A stretch of 64,000 nt of DNA from Typhlomys cinereus. Lineage: Eukaryota > Chordata > Mammalia > Rodentia > Platacanthomyidae. Numbering within the stretch: position 1 is the first letter of the stretch; every line of letters starts with the position of its first letter. Below the pieces are notes generated by a model. The model did not search any database, was not told the DNA's origin, and was given only the letters and a program-made list of their open reading frames with translations. Of this stretch, positions 1 to 11,490 are shown in pieces. Location of the stretch: contig JALPQD010000004.1 in assembly GCA_023101885.1 (NCBI GenBank), positions 10,809,688 to 10,873,687 of the forward strand, written 5' to 3'. Position numbers and translations under genes: made by a program.

Positions 1-103
1 CAAGATAAGCCTGAGATCTCTATTGAGACAGATGTCAAAACCAAAGAAACAAGTCATAAATCAATGAAAAAATAGCTAGCTAGCTAGATAGATAGATAAA
101 TGG

Positions 104-111
104 ATGATAAT

Positions 112-143
<32 letters not shown>

Positions 144-148
144 AAGAG

Positions 149-179
<31 letters not shown>

Positions 180-224
180 AAGAAAAAGAAAGAAAGAGAG
201 AGAAAAAGAGAAAGAAAGAGAGAG

Positions 225-295
<71 letters not shown>

Positions 296-453
296 AAAAG
301 AAAGAGAGGGGGGAGAGCGGGAGAGAGGAAGGGAAGGGAGGAAGGGAGGAAGGGAGGAAGGGAGGAAGGGAGGGAGGGAGGGAGGAAGGAAGGAAGGAAG
401 GAAGGAAGGAAGGAAGGAAGGAAGGAAGGAAGGAAGGAAGGAAGGAAGGAAAG
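104..453. repeat. Purine-only simple repeat, (GAAA)n/(GA)n then (GGGA)n/(GGAA)n
   Basis: An uninterrupted purine strand of about 350 bases. The first part to about 307 mixes GAAA and GA units, and the second part is GGGA then GGAA units. Because the repeat has no stop codon in several frames it yields long Lys/Arg/Glu-rich open frames that are not genes. Homopurine-homopyrimidine tracts of this kind can form triplex (H-DNA) structures and are often highly polymorphic in length; that is general knowledge, not seen here. Confidence 0.97.
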
Positions 454-815
454 AAATATTGTGGTAATGGTAATCTCAGAGCCCTGTTGTGAGGTTTAAT
501 AAAGCTTCCTTAATTGGACATTGATACATTACTTGGCACTTTCAGAACTCTCATAATATTTCTACATACATATAATGTATATATATATATAGATGTCATC
601 GATAAATAAGGTATTTTAAACTTGTAGAATTAAAAATTCATTTCTTTCCAGATGATAGATAATTTTCTTGATTGAGCACTGAATGCTTCTTTGATAATCT
701 TACTTCTCCCTCTTCTGCCACTGAGCCTCATAGTGGGAATGGGGATGAATATTATGAATCAAATTATGCATAAAAGGAAGATAAAGAACAAACTTGGCTG
801 TTTAATATGCACTAA

Positions 816-818
<3 letters not shown>
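454..818. other. AT-rich unique sequence, nothing recognised
   Basis: No coding frame of interest. It contains a short TA-rich stretch near 570-592. I see no recognisable repeat family. Confidence 0.5.

Positions 819-868
<50 letters not shown>
819..868. repeat. (TG)n microsatellite
   Basis: About 25 TG units with one CG interruption near the end. No flanking SINE is evident, so it appears to be a free-standing dinucleotide repeat. Confidence 0.97.
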
Positions 869-870
<2 letters not shown>

Positions 871-956
871 TAATCTCTGGAGCATTATTTGTATGATTTT
901 CTCAAATTTAACAAATAAGAAAACAAAAGAGTGTTTAGTCTTTTCAAATCATTGAC

Positions 957-1312
957 ATGATTTGAATGTGACCTGTCTACCATAGGATCATATGTTTGAA
1001 TACTTGTTCTCCAGCTGCTGATGCTATGCGGGAAGATTATAGAACATTTAGGAGGTGAGCCTTGCTAGAGAAAGCATGCCAGTGGGAGAAGGTTTTTAAG
1101 TTTTCATAATTAAACCCTACTTGCTCTGTAGCTCTCTCTGAATTCTGAAGGCTCCTATAATATCAATTAGTCTTCAGTATCTGCCTTGTATTCTCCCATC
1201 CCAAATGATGGAATCTATCCCTCCTGGAACCATAAGCCAAATAATAAACCTTTTCTTCATTAAGTTGCATAGGTCACAGTATTTTATTGCATCAACATTA
1301 AAGTAACTGGAA
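957..1312 (+). mobile_element. URR1-like non-autonomous DNA transposon relic (hAT-Charlie type)
   Basis: The stretch runs from TGATTTGAATGTGACCTG, through TCATATGTTTGAATACTTG and GGAGGTGAGCCTTGCTAGAG, to CCATAAGCCAAATAATAAACC and TAAGTTGCATAGG. It resembles the common rodent URR1 family as I remember it. It is heavily diverged and codes for nothing. The family call is from memory; a superficially similar LTR is the alternative. Confidence 0.5.
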
Positions 1313-2872
1313 TGGTCAGATTCTAAGAATCCTAGATAAAATTCAAAATTTGATATGAAAGGCATCAACATATATAGTCTTTAAAATTCCTTGTTAATAC
1401 ATCCTGACTGTATAAAATAGGGAATTTAAAAATAGTACATGAAGTACATGTATTATGAAGTATAAAAGTGTCCTTGAGTTTTTTAAAATTTTCAGTGATG
1501 CTGAATTTCTACTTATAGTTGGGAAATTTTGTTTCTGCAAGATGTTTTGTGAAGTGTACTCCTATTTTAAATATTTTGAAGCAATAAAGCTATAAAAATA
1601 AAAATGGTATGTAAGAGACATCAATTAGGCAAAATATAAAATTTTTCATTAGTTTTTGTTCTATTCCAATATTTGGACAACATAAGAGATATTCCAAAGA
1701 AGAGCTGCTTCTTTCTATTCTGAGTTAATGTTCTTTACCATGGCTTCTGATGACATTTCCCCACATCTGTTACTTTCAGCCAGATCATAAACAGAAAGAC
1801 AAGCAGAAGTTTTCAATTTTGCCTTCAAAGTTGAAGTAGATATTTGAATACTGAAGCTGCTTGTTTCTGAATGGATAAGGTAGAGGTCAAAGTGTCTACC
1901 CCATGGGGAAACAGTCTTTCTCCTCTGTGTGTATCTAAGGTTGGTCATTGAACTTGATGTGATCATAAGACAGCAAATATGACCTCGTACAGAGGACTGG
2001 ATTTTTATTGCAGATCTTCAATATTCCTACTTGCTGCTGGGAAGATTTGTACCACCACATGCATGATCCTGAAAGAGACCTCCAGGTAAAGAGAGGCCAT
2101 TCCAGTCTTTAAAGATTATGTCTAGTATACCAAGCACCATCCATATGAATATACCAACCCCCCAGATAAGGGATTAAGATTGTTTTAGACTAAGCAAACC
2201 TAACATGCAAAGAAATATCATGAAATTATGCATAATTGTGAAAAGTAATAAATATTATCTTAGTTTCTAATTTTTGGAGAGGCTTATCATTCAACAACTT
2301 TATAATGTAATGAACATTTGTTGGAGACTTTTCAGTGGAAATTTGGGATATCGAAGATGGGTAAGTTCCTCTCAAACATTTCATGAAACTGTTTTAAAAC
2401 AAATAATTGGATAACCCTGAGTCTTACTTGAATAAAACACTCCAATACCTTGGATTTAAGACAGTATTGAAAATCTTGTCATCAGCCTTGAAGTCACTAT
2501 AATGAAAACAAAATGTATTTGAAGAATTTTGCAAGCAAATTTCAGATGCATAAACAAACTTAGAGAACATCAGAGAAGAGGCAGAAAGTATGTAACAGCC
2601 AATGGTTAAGGAGGAGTACTGATAGAGCCCCTATATCCAAAAACACAATACAGGTCGTATTCTTGCACATGTGATATATACAAGAATGGGTCTTCCAACA
2701 TTTGCTAATGGATGCAAAGAGCTCACAAAACCCCAATCCTCTCTGAGACAGTGTACATGGTTAATGCTAGCTAGGAAAAGAGGATCCATGTGCTTCCATG
2801 ATGCAGCCACTGATATATCACCCTTGTGGAAGCAAGTGAACAAACATGAGTTAGTGCAGGCAACTCTTACTG

Positions 2873-2873
<1 letters not shown>
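1313..2873. other. Unique AT-rich DNA, nothing recognised
   Basis: Only short random open frames. The piece around 2285-2365 (ATTCAACAACTTTATAATG and following) faintly resembles an ancient mammal-wide repeat, but is too diverged to call. Confidence 0.45.

Positions 2874-2917
<44 letters not shown>
2874..2917. repeat. (CA)n microsatellite
   Basis: About 22 pure CA units. Open frames that run through it on either strand are repeat artefacts. Confidence 0.97.
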
Positions 2918-2918
<1 letters not shown>

Positions 2919-4814
2919 ATAGAGGTAAGAACGAAATTTTTGATGAAGTATAGTAAAATGTAGGCAAAATGACCAAAAAAATCATTGAAAGTAAGTGGAA
3001 GACAAACAACATAATTTCTGAAAAACAAAATTATGGTTCTTACGTATTTATACCTGAGAATCTTTAGAGATAAGATGATCCAGTAAACACTGTCTTTATG
3101 CTTCCATTCTGCATCTTCATTGCATTTGGATTTAGTATTTCCTTCTCTGGAACACAGTTCCTGAACCATCCTTGACCCAGCTACATCCGTCTTTTTGCTA
3201 CAGATGTTTCAGAGAAGTGGTGAGCCAAGTATCCGACCCTGATAACACTGCTAACTGTTGCCCTTCCAGTCTGGAGTGGTAAGAATTTAAGCTATGGACT
3301 TTAAGCAGAGTCAGGGGTGAACTTGAGAATGGTGGAAGTATTTGAAATGGAGATTCAGTGGTCCAGAAGCATCATCTCATCATGTTATAAATCAACAACT
3401 ATTTACTTTTCATAACATTGTCAATTTTGAGTAGACGCATTTTGACAGCAGTAGTATAAAAACAACCATACAATATATGAAAAAGCAATACAACAGTTTT
3501 GTTTCTCATGAATGTTGATATTAGGTATTTTAATTTAAAATGTTTGCAGATATTTGTCATTGCCAAAGACACAATATAGAGAACACTGACAGTAACAACT
3601 TGAGAAACAATGTTGTTTCAAAGATTTTGCCATTTTAAAACTATTAGCCAACTTAGGAATCTGAGAAAAGACAATGAATGTAACTACAAAATCTAATGTG
3701 CATATTACTGGAGAAGTATGACTATATTTGGACTAAATTATTTATTCATCTATATTAGTTTTTCTCATGATTATAGATTTTCTTGGATATGTCTAAAATA
3801 ATTAATATCAAATAAAGGGAAATTGATTAATGATACAGTTTCAAATCAATATACTCAAATGCTTGAAGTAGAAGTTAATTCTAATAGTGATTAATTTTTT
3901 TATCCAATTAATGAAAGAAACAGACCATCTTAAAGTGAGTTTTATCAAAATTTCATCATTGGAAAATATGTTACTAGTTCAGTCAAAAGTTAAATGAAGT
4001 AAAGTAATTTCTTTTCTACTCATAATAGAAGTATGGATTTAATGTTCAGAATACAAATTTACATAAAAAGTATTATATGCACTTACAATTCACATCTAAC
4101 AATCTGCAGTATACAAATAACATTACATAGATTATACACATAGATATATACATATGTATATTCATATAATGTATATACATATATATCAAAATATACATTC
4201 TAGTAATATCTAATTCACATAGTACCACTTATTCATTTTAGTGAGTTGATTATGTATATTTGCATACAATCAGATGTATGTGTGCCTTTATACTTGCACA
4301 CATTGTGTATGTGTGTGGGGAGAGAGAGAAATTGAGAGACTATTTAAAAATGTTTACTAATAAAATTTTGAAAATAAAAAAAGGTTTTTTTGTCTATTAA
4401 TGGACACAGGTTAATTTCTATTAATTAACAGGTTAATTGCTATTTTTAATAATGATATATTGACATTCTGATAGGTATCCTGACATTCTAATATTCCTTG
4501 GATTATACTCATTATGCCAGTAGTTAATTTTGCTGGATTAAATAGTATTTCTGTGTTTAAATTTTTGGGTACTTCCTGCAACTACTTTTACGTTGTTGTG
4601 AAAAAAACTTTAACCCAGGGATCTTAAGGGAGAAAAGGTTATTTGCTTAGTGATTCTAGAAGTAGTTGAGTTCATAATAGTAGGAACTACATAACAGAAG
4701 GCATGGTATGCAGCAGTAGGAAGTCTGTTCATGTCATAATAGCTCTCTGAGGCAGACAGAGCAAGAGAGAAGGAAGAAGTGGTGCCAAGCTACCAGACTT
4801 TAAAACATGCCCTG
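2918..4814. other. Unique AT-rich DNA, nothing recognised
   Basis: AT-rich sequence with a TATA/CATA-rich low-complexity patch near 4130-4195 and a short GT/GA-rich patch at 4300-4332. I see no gene and no clear repeat family. Confidence 0.45.
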
Positions 4815-5241
4815 TCATAGTTAGGCACTGGTGTCAACTTACTGTTGAGGTTTAAACTCCGAGCACATTTGTGAAGAATTAGTGGTTGGGTTAATCCCAG
4901 AGCAAACCTGCAGGAGACTGTCTAGCTGATGGAGAAGGCCCAGTCTATGGTGGGTAGGACTAGGCCCTGAACAGATAAATAAAATATTGAGAGTAGGTTG
5001 AGGAAGTTGGCATCCTTATGTGTACTTGACCAAACATGCTGGTCTGGAAAGTAAGGATCATCCCTCTCTCAGCCACTATGTAGAGATGGTGTGGTTAGTT
5101 CCCTCGGCCCTGGTGTTGGTGCATGCTCTCCCATCAAGCTGGACTATAAACTGTAACCAGTAATCTTAAGAGAAAATAAATCCTTGTTCCCTTAAGCTGT
5201 TTGATGATCATTTATCAGCAACCATGCAGGTGAACTGCAAC
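4815..5241 (+). repeat. Unclassified interspersed repeat, copy 1 of 2
   Basis: Clearly homologous, end to end, to 25,108-25,527. Shared blocks include TCATAGTTAGGCAC at the left end, CAGAGCAAACCTGCA, GATGGTGTG, the block TGGTGTTGGTGCATGCTCTC and a right end TTTATCAGCAACCATGCAGG followed by TGCAAC. Unrelated flanks on both sides define the ends. The internal TGTCAACTT motif and the AATAAATCC..TTCCCTTAAG stretch recall URR1-like non-autonomous hAT elements, but I cannot place the family. It contains no coding capacity. Confidence 0.7.
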
Positions 5242-5309
5242 TTCCCCCAATGATGAACTTCCTCCAACAAGAGTTCATTTCCTACACTCAACTGAACTAT
5301 CCACGTATG

Positions 5310-5575
5310 TATGGAGGCCAGAGGTCTTTTTCATCTTTCTCCAACTACTTCTGTACCTAATTTTTTGAGATAGTTCTTTTCATTCACTGTACCTGGAGCT
5401 CTCCTATTTCTCCAGCAAGCCTCCAATATCTGCCTGCCTCTGTCTCCCAGAATTGGGGTTACAGGAGCATACTATTGCAGCTGGCTTTTTTATGTAGACC
5501 CTACAGATGTGAACTGGGCTGCTTGCTTGCACAGAAAACACTTCACTTCTTAAGCCACCTCCTCAGTCTCAAGGC
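5310..5575 (-). mobile_element. B4-type SINE (ID/B1 fusion), minus orientation
   Basis: The plus strand reads as the complement of a B4 element: GGAGGCCAGAGGTC, TTTTTTGAGATAG, CTGGAGCTC, CTGCCTCTGTCTCCCAGAAT, GGGGTTACAGGAGCATAC, and finally an ID-like end with TGCTTGCACAG and AAGCCACCTCCTCAGTC. Divergence is high, so it is an old insertion. B4 elements occur in the mouse-related rodents. Confidence 0.7.
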
Positions 5576-8500
5576 AGTTTATTCTTGGGACTATAGAATC
5601 CTGACAGGATTTAATTGGCCATTTAGGATCTGGTCATGGGACTTTAAGCTTCATTTGAGTAAATACTTGTAACACTGCCATAAAACCAGCTTGGGAAAGG
5701 CTCAACTCCTTGCACAGATGCTTCCAGGGTCTCTATAGAAAGATTTTACTTCCTCATACAATAAACCGTGAAAATATCTCTTTTCTGGAAAAATAATGAC
5801 AATGACAGGACATAACATCTGTTCTATAAGTGACAGCTGCATACAGCAGTTCCACAATGAACTGAATCCAGCTATTGAATCTTAGCTATGCTTCTCACTG
5901 AGTATGACTAAAGCCATGACCTGAGCTTGTTGAAAAGACAGCACGTCCAATAGATGCCAAAAACATTTTTGTAATTTGTTTTATTTTTGGAAATTGCAGG
6001 CAAATTAAATTTACTAGTGAAATTGTTTAGCATACTTATGAATTACCTTAAATAATTATTACCCTTTTAACACTCTTAGGATATTTTATTTAATTTAGCT
6101 ACTGAAGGAGAAGTAAAATGTTCAAGAATAAAAGAAGTCATACAGTTTTTAAACTTCTCTTCTCCCTTTATTCAATGAGAGTTTGCTCTATTTTTTGACC
6201 TCTACAAAGTTTAGTTTTCTGCTTGGCTAAATTAGATTTATAAGAGCAATTCTCATGTACTGCTTTTATGAAGATGAAAAATTATCCTTATGAAGTTTTA
6301 TGAAGTTTTGATATTGTTAGGTGACCAGCAGTTTGCTCTTGTCAATATGAAAGCTTCATGGCAGTGTGTTTATAAAAATGAGACTGTTTTGCTTCACATC
6401 TTTAAAGCAATGTTGAATAAATACATGAAGTATCTGAAACCAGATGTAGTTTTTTTTTTCAGTTTCATAGAAGAAAAGTTGAGAAGAAGCTACACTGAAG
6501 CAAAAGGATAGAGAAGCAATGGACTATTGCATAACTGATAGATAACCTTTGTTTATGAGTTGTGAGTGCAGGTCCCTGTGCTATGAATTTTAAAATCAGA
6601 ACATGATGAAGAGTACCCAAAGGGTGATGTGTGTTCTCTTAATGAAGGATTAATGTTGTGTTAAACTTTGACTAATTTTGACAGGCAATCTCAAAACTTG
6701 AATAATCTCAAGGTAATGAATCTAAAGAAGACGTCCAGAACATTTAATCCTTTATTAATTCTTTCAATCAAGCATTCATGCATGAATTCAAAGAATATTC
6801 ATTGAGTGCCTGTCATCTAACCAACAGTATGGCAGGTGGCAGGAACAGATAAACAAATAATAGCTAATCCTATTGCTACCAGGAAATAATTTAAACTTAT
6901 TTTTCTTCTTTCCATTTAGTGTTCAATAACGTCATAAAATAATATTATTACTATTCCAAATTTACTGGCATGAATATTAAAATAGTGAGAATGGTTAAAT
7001 AACACACATGTGACAACATAAAATAGTGAAGCTGGATACTGGAATATTCCTCCATGTGTTTGTTTCTCTAGTAAGTCGTGCTTCTTGCCCTTGCCAAGTC
7101 CTTACTTGGCAGGAGAAGGAAATTAATCAACTTACCATGATAAGTGTTTCATTATAAACTATTAAGATGGTAGGAACATTGTAGAAAGATCATGATATAT
7201 GAAGGCACCGAAAGAAGAAAACAAACTAATCAGAGACCACAGTAGCTGGAATGTAAAGGCTTGTGAGATAAAAGGTAACGTGTGTCCAAACATGCAAGGC
7301 ATTTAGATGTTCTAAATCTTTACTTAGGGGTTAAGCAGATCTGTATCCTAATCCTAGCTCTGTAATGTGTTTCCTTTGGATATTTAATGTGGGGAATTTG
7401 ACCTCTCAGGATTCTTTATTTTAAACTCAGGGGTAACAAAGGCATCTACCACATCAAGTTGGAAACCAGCAAATGAGATATTTGTTGAATGTCTCTTAGT
7501 GACAGACATGTGAAAATAAAGTTGTTATTCTCATAATTATTTTGAATGCTAAAAATATGTAGACTATTAGTTCTCACTGGGTCTGTTCCTTAGCTGAATT
7601 AATGTTTGTGATTCATAGGACTAAGTCTATGAAGCAACATCTGAGTTAAAATGTTCTTCCATCTTCGGCACAATTTAGACTAGAACAAATGTTTTTAAAA
7701 TAATTGGAATAAAAAAAGGGCTAGTGATCACAAGGAACAATTAAAACCTTACTCAAATTGTCTATCCATGTGGTATAAGTTATTCCCCAGAGCTTGATTA
7801 TGTTGCAACCCCAAATCACTGGCTCCATTATTTCCAAGTTGTTAAAACAACTTAAGGAAAACTAGACAAATGAATGAACTTCCAAATTTAGTCTCAGTGA
7901 TTGATGAGAGCTATGACATTGCTTCTCAGAAATGCAGTAGTCAGTGCTGAGGATGGCCAAGTAGGCCATGGGCTTCCTCCATACACATCCGAAGACAGTG
8001 GATTGGTTAAAAGCTCAGCAGGGATACCTTTCTTCATTTGTTTTGTTCTGCAGAAGTAGAGAACAGGAAAAGTTCTCTTTATGATGTAGAGGAAGACTGT
8101 AATTAAGCTAGAATGTCCTGAAAAAGACAACTGGCCTGAGCTGATCCACTCCCAGAGACAGAAGCGACCTGTGCTTAACAAACCCTGAGCAGCAGGTCTA
8201 TGTCTGTGGATGGAATAATCAGAGGAAGGAATTTCTGTGTAGGTTATCACCTTAGTAGGGCCACAGTACTCAAAATAATGAGCATCAGGAGTAGCCTTTC
8301 TAAATAGTCAACAGAAAGCAGGGCAGGGAAAGGCCAAGTGAGGAAAGAACTGCAGGAAGTAAGCTATGCTCATGAAGGGAGACACGCTAGGCAACAGGGA
8401 AACTAGGAAGAGGTCATACGAGACTTTCCCCCAGGGCTATGTCATTAAAAATAATTTTAAATGGCTCCTTTGGCAAAAGTTTTCTTATTTCCAGATTCTT

Positions 8501-9635
8501 GCAGTAAGCCAGGCTGAGTATCTGATACAGTTAATGCCATATAGTTGCTTATCTCATCATAAACCAAGAGCAGGATGAAAAAAGAATGAAACCACGCCAT
8601 AAGCATCTTTAATTATATGCATCAAGAAAGCCAGAAGTTACTAGAAAAACTGCATGTAGCTGAGACTCTATGTCCCTTTCTCCTGGACTCTTCTGCGACA
8701 CCCCCCAGGTACGAGCAAGACAAAATCCATGCTTGAATTTGGCAAGTAGAAATAACACAAATAAGCTAACACTGTAAGGAAACTTGGCACAGTTTCAATG
8801 CCAGTGCTCTATTGGTTATTTTAAAGAGACAATTCTTGTTTTTTATCAACTTGTTGTAATATTTAGCTAGCGTACTTGCTCTGAACTAAAATAAATTGGA
8901 ATTCTACTACAGTTATTGTGATGGGTTAATAGCAAACTTAGTAACTAACTGCTTTTTAAAAGCGTAAATAAAATCGATATTTTAGCAGAAATAGTCCTGA
9001 TGATATTTGATGTTCCATTATACCAAATATAATAGATAACAGTTTTTTTGTTTTCTTCAGACACAAAGGCTAAGACCAAGGTGTACATGGGGTAGGATTA
9101 TTCAGCCTCCTCTTTCTATACAGTCAGTGTAAGAACAAAGGGTGTGGTAAGCACCAGGAGAGCAACAATCTTGTTTTTAAACAGCATTCTAAACCTTGAA
9201 GAATTAAACTTCATTCTCTCACACTGTGTGTTTACTGATGGACTGAATTACACAGCAGTGAAATATATGACTTTTTCAAATTAAATGACTTTCCTCTTTC
9301 TCTCACATAATGAAGCAGTTAATCTAATCCTGTTGTAATGTAAGAATCCCTCTCAACTTCTGATATCCTGCTAGAACTTAGGGTATTTTAAAAATTTACA
9401 GCATTCATGTAAGTGATCTATAAAATTATGAGGAGAAAAGTATTCTAATGCAACAAGGTGATTGGCTAGTCTACCCAAGAGAGCACTTCAGTATTCTTGA
9501 TAATACTGTAAAATAAAGTATCTTTGTAGACTGCCATCATGACTCAGCATTCCTGATGATTTTGTGTAAAATTAATGAAAAGTAAAATTAAGACCATAGT
9601 ATCACCTTATACACTGTTAGAATAGTCATTCATGT
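5576..9635. other. Long unique AT-rich stretch, no gene recognised
   Basis: About 4 kb without a convincing exon, retrocopy or young repeat. A patch at 6740-6860 (TTCATTGAGTGCCTGTCAT, then ATGGCAGGTGGCAGGAACAG) resembles an ancient mammal-wide repeat of the type reading ATTGAGCACCTACTATGTG. The open frame of 118 codons at 7894-8250 (minus) has no recognisable domain and no start context that would single it out. Confidence 0.45.
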
Positions 9636-9639
9636 GGAA

Positions 9640-9715
9640 TAACAGCATTTAAGAGGCCAAGGCAGAAGAGTCCTGTAAGTTTAAAGCAGCCTAAGTAAAT
9701 GCCAGGGTAACTTCT
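9640..9715 (+). mobile_element. Degenerate B1-like SINE fragment
   Basis: GCATTTAAGAGGCCAAGGCAG followed by AGTTTAAAGCAGCCTAAGTA and GCCAGGGTAAC follows the order of a B1 element (GGAGGCAGAGGCAG, GAGTTCGAGGCCAGCCT) but is strongly diverged and lacks its ends. Confidence 0.4.
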
Positions 9716-9721
9716 TATCCA

Positions 9722-10258
9722 CTGCAGATTTATTCATAACAACCAAGATTTTTTATAGCCCTAAATGTTTACTGTCTAATATATGGAGAAGGAAAAGTGA
9801 GTGGTGCATTGGCATACATAATAGAATGCTATTTGGCCTTCAAAAAGAAATAAGTCCTATCATATGTGGAACATGGATGATTATGACATTGTGCTATAGG
9901 AAATAAACCAGGCACAGAAAAACAATGATATCAGGTGTATGTGAAACCTAAAAAATGTTAAGATCACACATGTAGAAGTTAGAAGGTTTCTGCCAAGTTC
10001 TGGAATGCAGAGCAAGTAGGAAAATAAAAAGTTGGGGATAACCTCTCATCAGTTCTGGAGGCCTATCATATAGTATTGGGAGTATCCTAGAATAATGTAT
10101 TGTATTTTTGAAAATTATTGAGATAGTAGATAATAAATTTCTCACCAGAAAGATGATACATATAAGAAGTAACATTTTAAGAAGCTTTATATGATTTTAT
10201 AATGTTTACATAGATCAAAATATCATATCATATACCATAAATACATACCATTTTTAGT
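9722..10258 (+). mobile_element. Ancient L1 3' end (end of ORF2 plus 3' UTR), plus strand
   Basis: Segments such as ATAATAGAATGCTATTTGGCC, GGAACATGGATGATTATGAC and AAATAAACCAGGCACAGAAA correspond to the C-terminal end of mammalian L1 ORF2. The following 3' UTR keeps AATGTATTGTATTTTTGAAA and ACCATAAATACATACC, which match old L1M-type tails as I know them. It is too decayed to translate, and predates the rodent-specific L1 copies elsewhere in the window. Confidence 0.75.
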
Positions 10259-10262
10259 TCTC

Positions 10263-10618
10263 AGTGACACCCTGCCATGGTATGGACGTGGTTTGTGCAT
10301 AAATGTCCACTTGTCCAGAATTTGGTCTCCAGTGTGGTTATGCTCAATGGCAAAAGGATTTTGCTCACAGAACCATGGTTAGTTCTCACAAGAGAGTTGT
10401 TATAAAATCCTGAGTCTTACGCTGTGCTTCTCCACTTCACCTTCTGAGATCTGATATGCCCAGCACCACTGCATCTCCCAATCTTCATGAGACAATGAAG
10501 TAAAGACCTTTCAGAATATATGCCTTGTGGACTTTTAGCCTCCAAAATCCCGAGCTAAATAAGCCTGTTAAATTGTCAATTAATCTATCATTTTTGATAA
10601 CAAGAATCTGAAAAATAT
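10263..10618 (+). mobile_element. Probable ancient MaLR-type LTR relic
   Basis: The stretch contains GTTAGTTCTCACAAGAGAGTT, GAGATCTGATATGCCC and CCCGAGCTAAATAAGCCTG in an order that recalls ERVL-MaLR LTRs (MST/MLT type). It is non-coding and very diverged; a DNA transposon relic is an alternative. The call rests on remembered consensus motifs only. Confidence 0.35.
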
Positions 10619-11166
10619 ACATCTTAATAAATCCAGGAAGCGATGACATCATTTTTGAGTAGACATTTTATGCTTAGTTCTGTATTTGGTAATTTATATA
10701 AAGTAGTATTTAAATAAAAATGACCCAAAAAACTGTTGAGAAGTAGGCAAATGATTTATTCCTATTCTTAGATTTAGAACCTAACAGAGCAGAAGAATTG
10801 AAACTGCTTGGAGTTGACCTGAGACAAGCTCAGCAGTTGTCTCTGTGTCCACACCATTTCTCCTGCTTTTCATCCCAAACTCTGCTTCATGGCAAGTGAC
10901 TGAAATGTTATGAAAATGAAAACAGAAGTACTGAGGATGAGTGACAAGCTGGATGAGAGTGTTTTCAAAACGTGACACACAACCACCAAGAAGTGAAAAC
11001 ACACAGAGTTTCTTTGGAACCATTCATTCATTCTCTGGTTAAAACAGAGTTTCTTTCATTGACTTCCCATGTGACTGACTGGCTATTGCAGATGTATGGG
11101 AAGAAAACTAGAAACTCCCCCCACAAATAATACTGAGTGTGAAAAATTGAATTACTGCACTCTCTT
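10619..11166. other. Unique flank of the AMD1 retrocopy
   Basis: AT-rich sequence with an 80-codon minus-strand frame (10,781-11,023) that has no recognised similarity. No repeat recognised. Confidence 0.4.
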
Positions 11167-11181
11167 GAAATCATACATTTT
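11167..11181. repeat. Left target-site duplication of the AMD1 retrocopy
   Basis: GAAATCATACATTTT occurs here and again, identical over 15 bases, directly after the retrocopy's poly(A) at 14,539-14,553. The junction TT|GAAA agrees with the loose LINE-1 endonuclease preference (TT|AAAA on this strand). Confidence 0.95.
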
Positions 11182-11193
11182 GGCTTACACAGT

Positions 11194-11214
11194 ATGGCCG
11201 GCGACATTAGCTAG
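11194..11214 (+). promoter_or_regulatory. Intact MAGDIS upstream ORF of AMD1 inside the retrocopy
   Basis: ATG GCC GGC GAC ATT AGC TAG encodes the hexapeptide MAGDIS followed by a stop. In the parental gene this uORF makes translation of AMD1 sensitive to polyamines by stalling ribosomes (established for mammalian AMD1). Here it lies 12 bases from the insertion's 5' end and is unmutated. It has no function unless the retrocopy is transcribed. Confidence 0.93.
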
Positions 11215-11490
11215 TGCTCGCTCAACTCTCTCTAATGGGAAAGCAGCGGACTACAAGAGACTGAACTGTATCTGCCTCTATTTCCAACAGACTCACGTTC
11301 AACTTTCGCTCACAAAAATAGCCGGGAAAATTTTATTAGTCCTTTTTTAAAAAAAAGTTAATATAAAATTATAGCAAAAAAAAAAAAAAAAAGGAACCTG
11401 AACTTTAGTAACACAGCGGGACGGCGGTGGGAGAAGAGATTTAATTTGTTGATTTTCTGTGGTTGTTGGTTGTTCGCTAGTCTCACCGTG

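Noticed and set aside
100..499. Two overlapping open frames of 130-131 codons rich in Lys, Arg and Glu
   Set aside because: They are the translation of a GAAA/GA/GGAA simple repeat in two frames; no real coding signal.
2631..3169. Open frames running through the CA repeat on both strands
   Set aside because: Repeated Cys-Val or Thr-His translations of a dinucleotide repeat.
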